Shown in pieces: positions 61,061-64,000 of a DNA stretch of 64,000 nucleotides (its first letter is position 1; the number at the start of each line of letters is the position of its first letter). The DNA is from Rhodopseudomonas rhenobacensis (lineage in GTDB: Bacteria; Pseudomonadota; Alphaproteobacteria; Rhizobiales; Xanthobacteraceae), in NCBI RefSeq assembly GCF_014203125.1, contig NZ_JACHIH010000025.1, forward strand, positions 17,331 through 81,330. Reading direction: 5' to 3'. The notes beneath the pieces are model-generated. The model made no database searches. It was not told the DNA's origin and worked only from the letters and a program-made list of their open reading frames with translations. The position numbers were made by a program, and so were the translations under genes.

Positions 61061-61105
61061 GACACCTCATTTGACGACACCTCATTTGACGACACCTCAT
61101 TTGAC
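61061..61105. repeat. Three exact tandem copies of a 15-bp unit
   Basis: GACACCTCATTTGAC repeated at 61061, 61076 and 61091 with no change, directly attached to the end of the family A repeat and 112 bp upstream of the molybdoenzyme start codon. Confidence 0.95.
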
Positions 61106-61216
61106 TCATTGATCACTGCTTGGTCATCGGCGGAACCTTCGCGCCGAGCCAACATTCCACTCCGGTCATTGCCTAGCCGCGACGTTGCGTCGCGCCGGGC
61201 GATCGGAGTGCACAGC

Positions 61217-63529
61217 ATGGCATCGAAGCGCGAATTCGGACCGGATCTGGTGGTCGAACCGAACGAAGAACCGGCCGGCGGCTGGGGCTCGCTGCGCTCG
61301 GTGGCGAAAAGTATCGCGCGCGACCGCGTGCCGTTCACTGGCCCGGAATTGCTGCTGCAGCAGAACAAGAACGACGGCTTCATGTGCGTCAGCTGCGCCT
61401 GGGCCAAGCCGGCCGACCCGCGGGTGTTCGAATTCTGCGAGAACGGCGCCAAGGCCACCACCTGGGAAGTCACCAGCAAGCGGGTGACGCCGGCGTTCTT
61501 CGCCGAGCGCACCGTGACCGAGCTCGAGGCGTGGGACGATCACCAGCTCGAGGACGCCGGGCGGCTCACCCATCCGCTACGGTGGGATGCCGCGAGCGAT
61601 AAATATCTCCCCGTGAGTTGGGACGACGCCTTCGCGGAGATCGGCCGCGAGCTGAAGGCGATGCAGCCCGACAGCGCGGTGTTCTACGCCTCCGGCCGCG
61701 CCTCGCTGGAAACCGCCTTCATGTATTCGCTGCTGGCGCGGGCCTACGGCAACAACAACCTGCCGGACAGCTCCAACATGTGCCACGAGACCACCTCGGT
61801 GGCGCTGCCGGAAAGCATCGGCGTGCCGGTCGGCACCTGCACGCTCGACGATTTCAAAACCACCGATTGCATCTTCTTCTTCGGCCAGAACGTCGGCACC
61901 TCGAGCCCGCGCATGCTGCATCAGCTGCAGGACGCAGCCAAGCGCGGCGTGCCGATCGTCACCTTCAATCCGTTGCGCGAGCGCGGGCTGGTGGAATTTG
62001 CCAATCCGCAATCGCCCGCCGAGATGCTGATCAGCGAGCCGACGCCGATCAGTTCGCAGTATCATCAGGTCAAGGCCGGCGGCGACACCGCGGCGATGCT
62101 CGGCATCGCCAAGGTGCTGTTCGCGCTCGACGACGACGCCTCGGCTTCGGGCGGCACCGCGGTGCTCGACCACGATTTCATCCGCGAGCACACCCACGGC
62201 TTCGACGACTTCGCCGCCGCGGCGCGGGCCGCCAACTGGCCCGACATCGAGCGCCACGCGGGACTGAGCCGCACCGCGCTGGAAGCCGCCGCCACGGTCT
62301 ATGCGCACGCCAAATCGGTGATCTTCGTCTACGGCATGGGACTGACGCAGCACAAGATGGGCGTCGAGACGGTGCAGACGCTGGTCAATCTGGCGCTGCT
62401 GCGCGGCAATATCGGACGCCCCGGCGCCGGGATTTGTCCAGTGCGCGGCCATTCCAACGTGCAGGGCCAGCGCACCGTCGGCGTCACCGAGAAGCCGGAG
62501 ATGGTGCCGGCCGACAAGATCAAGGCCTTGTTCGATATCGAGGTGCCGCCAAAGAAGGGCCTCAACACCGTCGAGACCTGCGAAGGCGTGATCGACGGCA
62601 GCGTCCGCGCGGTGATCTCGCTCGGCGGCAATCTGGTGCGCGCGGTGCCGGAGCATCGGCTGGTGACGCCGGCGTGGCGCAAGCTCCGGCTCACCGTGCA
62701 GATCATCACCAAATTGAACCGCACCGCGCTGGTGCATGGCGAGGTGTCGTTCATCCTGCCGTGCCTCGGCCGCATCGAGATCGACAATCAGGCCAGCGGT
62801 CCGCAGGCGGTGTCGATCGAGGACAGCGTCGGCTTCATGCACGGCTCGCGCGGCCAGATCGAACCGGCCAGCGCCGAGTTGCTATCAGAGCCGAAGATCG
62901 TCGCCGAGCTGGCGAAAGCGACGCTTGTCGACAGCAAAGTGCCGTGGGACGACTGGGTCGCCGATTATAGCAAGGTGCGCGACGCCATCGCGGCGACCTA
63001 CCCGAAGATTTTCCACGACTTCAACGCCCGGCTGTGGCAGCCCGGCGGCTTCCACCGCCCGCTCGGCGCGCGGCACCGCGCGTGGGAGACCAAGACCGGC
63101 AAGGCGAATTTCATCACCGCGACGACGCTGACCAGCGACATCGCGATTCCCGCCAGCGACCGCGACGTGGTGCAGCTGATCACGCTGCGCACCAACGGCC
63201 AGTTCAACACCACGATCTACAATTACGACGACCGTTTCCGCGGCATCTATGGCTCGCGCGAGGTGGTGCTGATGCATCGCAACGACATCGACCGCTTCAA
63301 GCTGCGCGAGGGCGATGTGATCACGCTGCAGACCGCGGTCGACGATGGTGTCGCGCGCGAGGTCGGCGGGTTGCGCGTGGTGGCCTACAATATTCCGGAA
63401 GGCTGCATCGGCGGGTACTACCCGGAATGCAATCCGCTAATTCCGCTATGGCATCACGCCGAAAAGAGCAAGGTGCCGGCGGCGAAGTCGATCCCGGTGC
63501 GGGTGCTGAGCCGCGCCGCCGCGGCGTAA
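61217..63529 (+). CDS. YdeP/FdhF-type molybdopterin oxidoreductase
   Basis: A 770-residue molybdenum enzyme of the formate-dehydrogenase-H-like YdeP group. It contains MCVSCAWAKP, the bis-MGD region YASGRASLETAFMYSLLARA, NMCHETTSVALPESIG, and the C-terminal dinucleotide-binding YNYDDRFRGIYGSREVV. Near the N-terminus only two cysteines are evident, so the 4Fe-4S cluster is doubtful. E. coli YdeP is linked to acid resistance; the substrate is unknown. ATG at 61217 follows GGAGTG; a 36-residue extension upstream has no similarity. No fdhD or other subunits are next to it. Confidence 0.9.
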   Translation: MASKREFGPDLVVEPNEEPAGGWGSLRSVAKSIARDRVPFTGPELLLQQNKNDGFMCVSCAWAKPADPRVFEFCENGAKATTWEVTSKRVTPAFFAERTVTELEAWDDHQLEDAGRLTHPLRWDAASDKYLPVSWDDAFAEIGRELKAMQPDSAVFYASGRASLETAFMYSLLARAYGNNNLPDSSNMCHETTSVALPESIGVPVGTCTLDDFKTTDCIFFFGQNVGTSSPRMLHQLQDAAKRGVPIVTFNPLRERGLVEFANPQSPAEMLISEPTPISSQYHQVKAGGDTAAMLGIAKVLFALDDDASASGGTAVLDHDFIREHTHGFDDFAAAARAANWPDIERHAGLSRTALEAAATVYAHAKSVIFVYGMGLTQHKMGVETVQTLVNLALLRGNIGRPGAGICPVRGHSNVQGQRTVGVTEKPEMVPADKIKALFDIEVPPKKGLNTVETCEGVIDGSVRAVISLGGNLVRAVPEHRLVTPAWRKLRLTVQIITKLNRTALVHGEVSFILPCLGRIEIDNQASGPQAVSIEDSVGFMHGSRGQIEPASAELLSEPKIVAELAKATLVDSKVPWDDWVADYSKVRDAIAATYPKIFHDFNARLWQPGGFHRPLGARHRAWETKTGKANFITATTLTSDIAIPASDRDVVQLITLRTNGQFNTTIYNYDDRFRGIYGSREVVLMHRNDIDRFKLREGDVITLQTAVDDGVAREVGGLRVVAYNIPEGCIGGYYPECNPLIPLWHHAEKSKVPAAKSIPVRVLSRAAAA

Positions 63530-64000
63530 CTGCGACGGTCAGCCAGGACGGCTCGGTGCCGCTGCACAATCCCGGTTATGTGTTCGACGACCAGCTGCTG
63601 CCGATCGGCGCCAGCATGCTGGCGCGGATTGTCGAAACCCGGCTGCCGGTCGGGGGATGATCCGGTTTCCGCTCAGCCGAACGTCGAAATTAATAGCAGC
63701 GGCGCCGCGCGCCTTCCCTCGCCCCGCTTGCGGGGAGAGGGTGGCGTGACAAGCGAAGGCTTGTCACGCCGGGTGAGGGGGCGCCGCGTTATGCCGAAGC
63801 GCCCCCTTGTATCTGCCCATTGAGCAAAATGTGCGATGGAAGCGGCTTAGCGCGTTGGCCGGTGGCCACCGGCCACCGCGCGCGGCGATGACGCCCGATA
63901 CCCCTCCGGCAACAACCGTGGGTGAGCCTGGGACCATCGCCGTTGTCACGCACGACCGAACAGTCGCTGGACCGCACTCGTACGCACAAGGCAGGTTACC
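63530..64000. other. Downstream region with a family C repeat
   Basis: 471 bp to the window edge. 63715-63808 carries a compound repeat: CCCTCGCCCCGCTTGCGGGG, then GGCGTGACAAGCGAAGGCTTGTCACGCC (a perfect 12-bp stem). A short open frame in another phase continues past the molybdoenzyme stop to 63660 (NPGYVFDDQLLPIGASMLA) and looks protein-like, but has no clear start. The last 150 bp shows nothing I recognise. Confidence 0.5.

Overview
The window comes from a GC-rich purple phototrophic alphaproteobacterium, most likely Rhodopseudomonas palustris or a close relative. The evidence is a complete LH2 antenna operon whose PucA and PucB peptides are of the R. palustris type, magnesium chelatase genes bchI and bchD, PpsR-type operators, and a Bradyrhizobium-style assimilatory nitrate cluster that includes a single-domain haemoglobin. 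I saw no rRNA, tRNA, CRISPR array, transposase or integrase. Several families of short palindromic intergenic repeats are scattered through the window.

Layout. 0-3 kb: the end of a HigA-type antitoxin, an L,D-transpeptidase and a PAS-PAS-AraC regulator. 3-7 kb: the minus-strand operon hemC-like > bchI > bchD. 7-13.4 kb: a DUF3422 membrane protein, a membrane-embedded alpha/beta hydrolase, a CIA30-like protein, a BciB-like (FrhB family) reductase, a DUF2383 protein and a small membrane protein. 13.7-16.7 kb: minus-strand LH2 operon pucB > pucA > pucC-like > two genes for SGTPLL-repeat proteins, closed by a strong terminator. 16.7-17.8 kb: a long regulatory region with two TGTCA-N8-TGACA operators and an orphan LuxR-type regulator. 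17.8-19.9 kb: nnrU and nnrS. 20-25 kb: pgm, a Crp-family regulator, an internally deleted SDR pseudogene, a lipase-like protein and a single-domain response regulator. 25-29.9 kb: glgX and treZ, divergent. 30-33.5 kb: an SDR, a DUF2934 protein, a hybrid histidine kinase with an ethylene-receptor-like sensor, and a small membrane protein.

33.6-42.8 kb is a peptide-type ABC transporter locus. Two substrate-binding protein genes diverge from a 185-bp spacer that carries a sigma-54 promoter in each direction. They are followed by two permeases, two ATPases, an AtzG-like small protein and an amidase. It leads straight into nasT-nasS (42.8-44.6 kb) and then nrtABC, a globin, a FAD oxidoreductase, nirA, an Fe-S/FAD/NADPH reductase and the nitrate reductase (44.9-56 kb). 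The nrtA leader holds a sigma-54 promoter, an ANTAR-type hexaloop hairpin and a terminator that exclude each other. The 33.6-56 kb stretch therefore reads as one nitrogen-scavenging block under NtrC/sigma-54 and NasS-NasT control. 56-64 kb: a histone-H1-like protein, exonuclease III, a cytochrome c peroxidase with an FNR/FixK box, a second alpha/beta hydrolase, a rhodanese and a YdeP-type molybdopterin oxidoreductase.

The most striking element is the pair of SGTPLL-repeat genes translationally linked to pucC inside the LH2 operon. The shorter protein has six repeats. I propose that it is, or is close to, the ribbon-like gamma polypeptide seen around R. palustris LH2 in cryo-EM. The longer paralogue, with an extra N-terminal domain, is unexplained.
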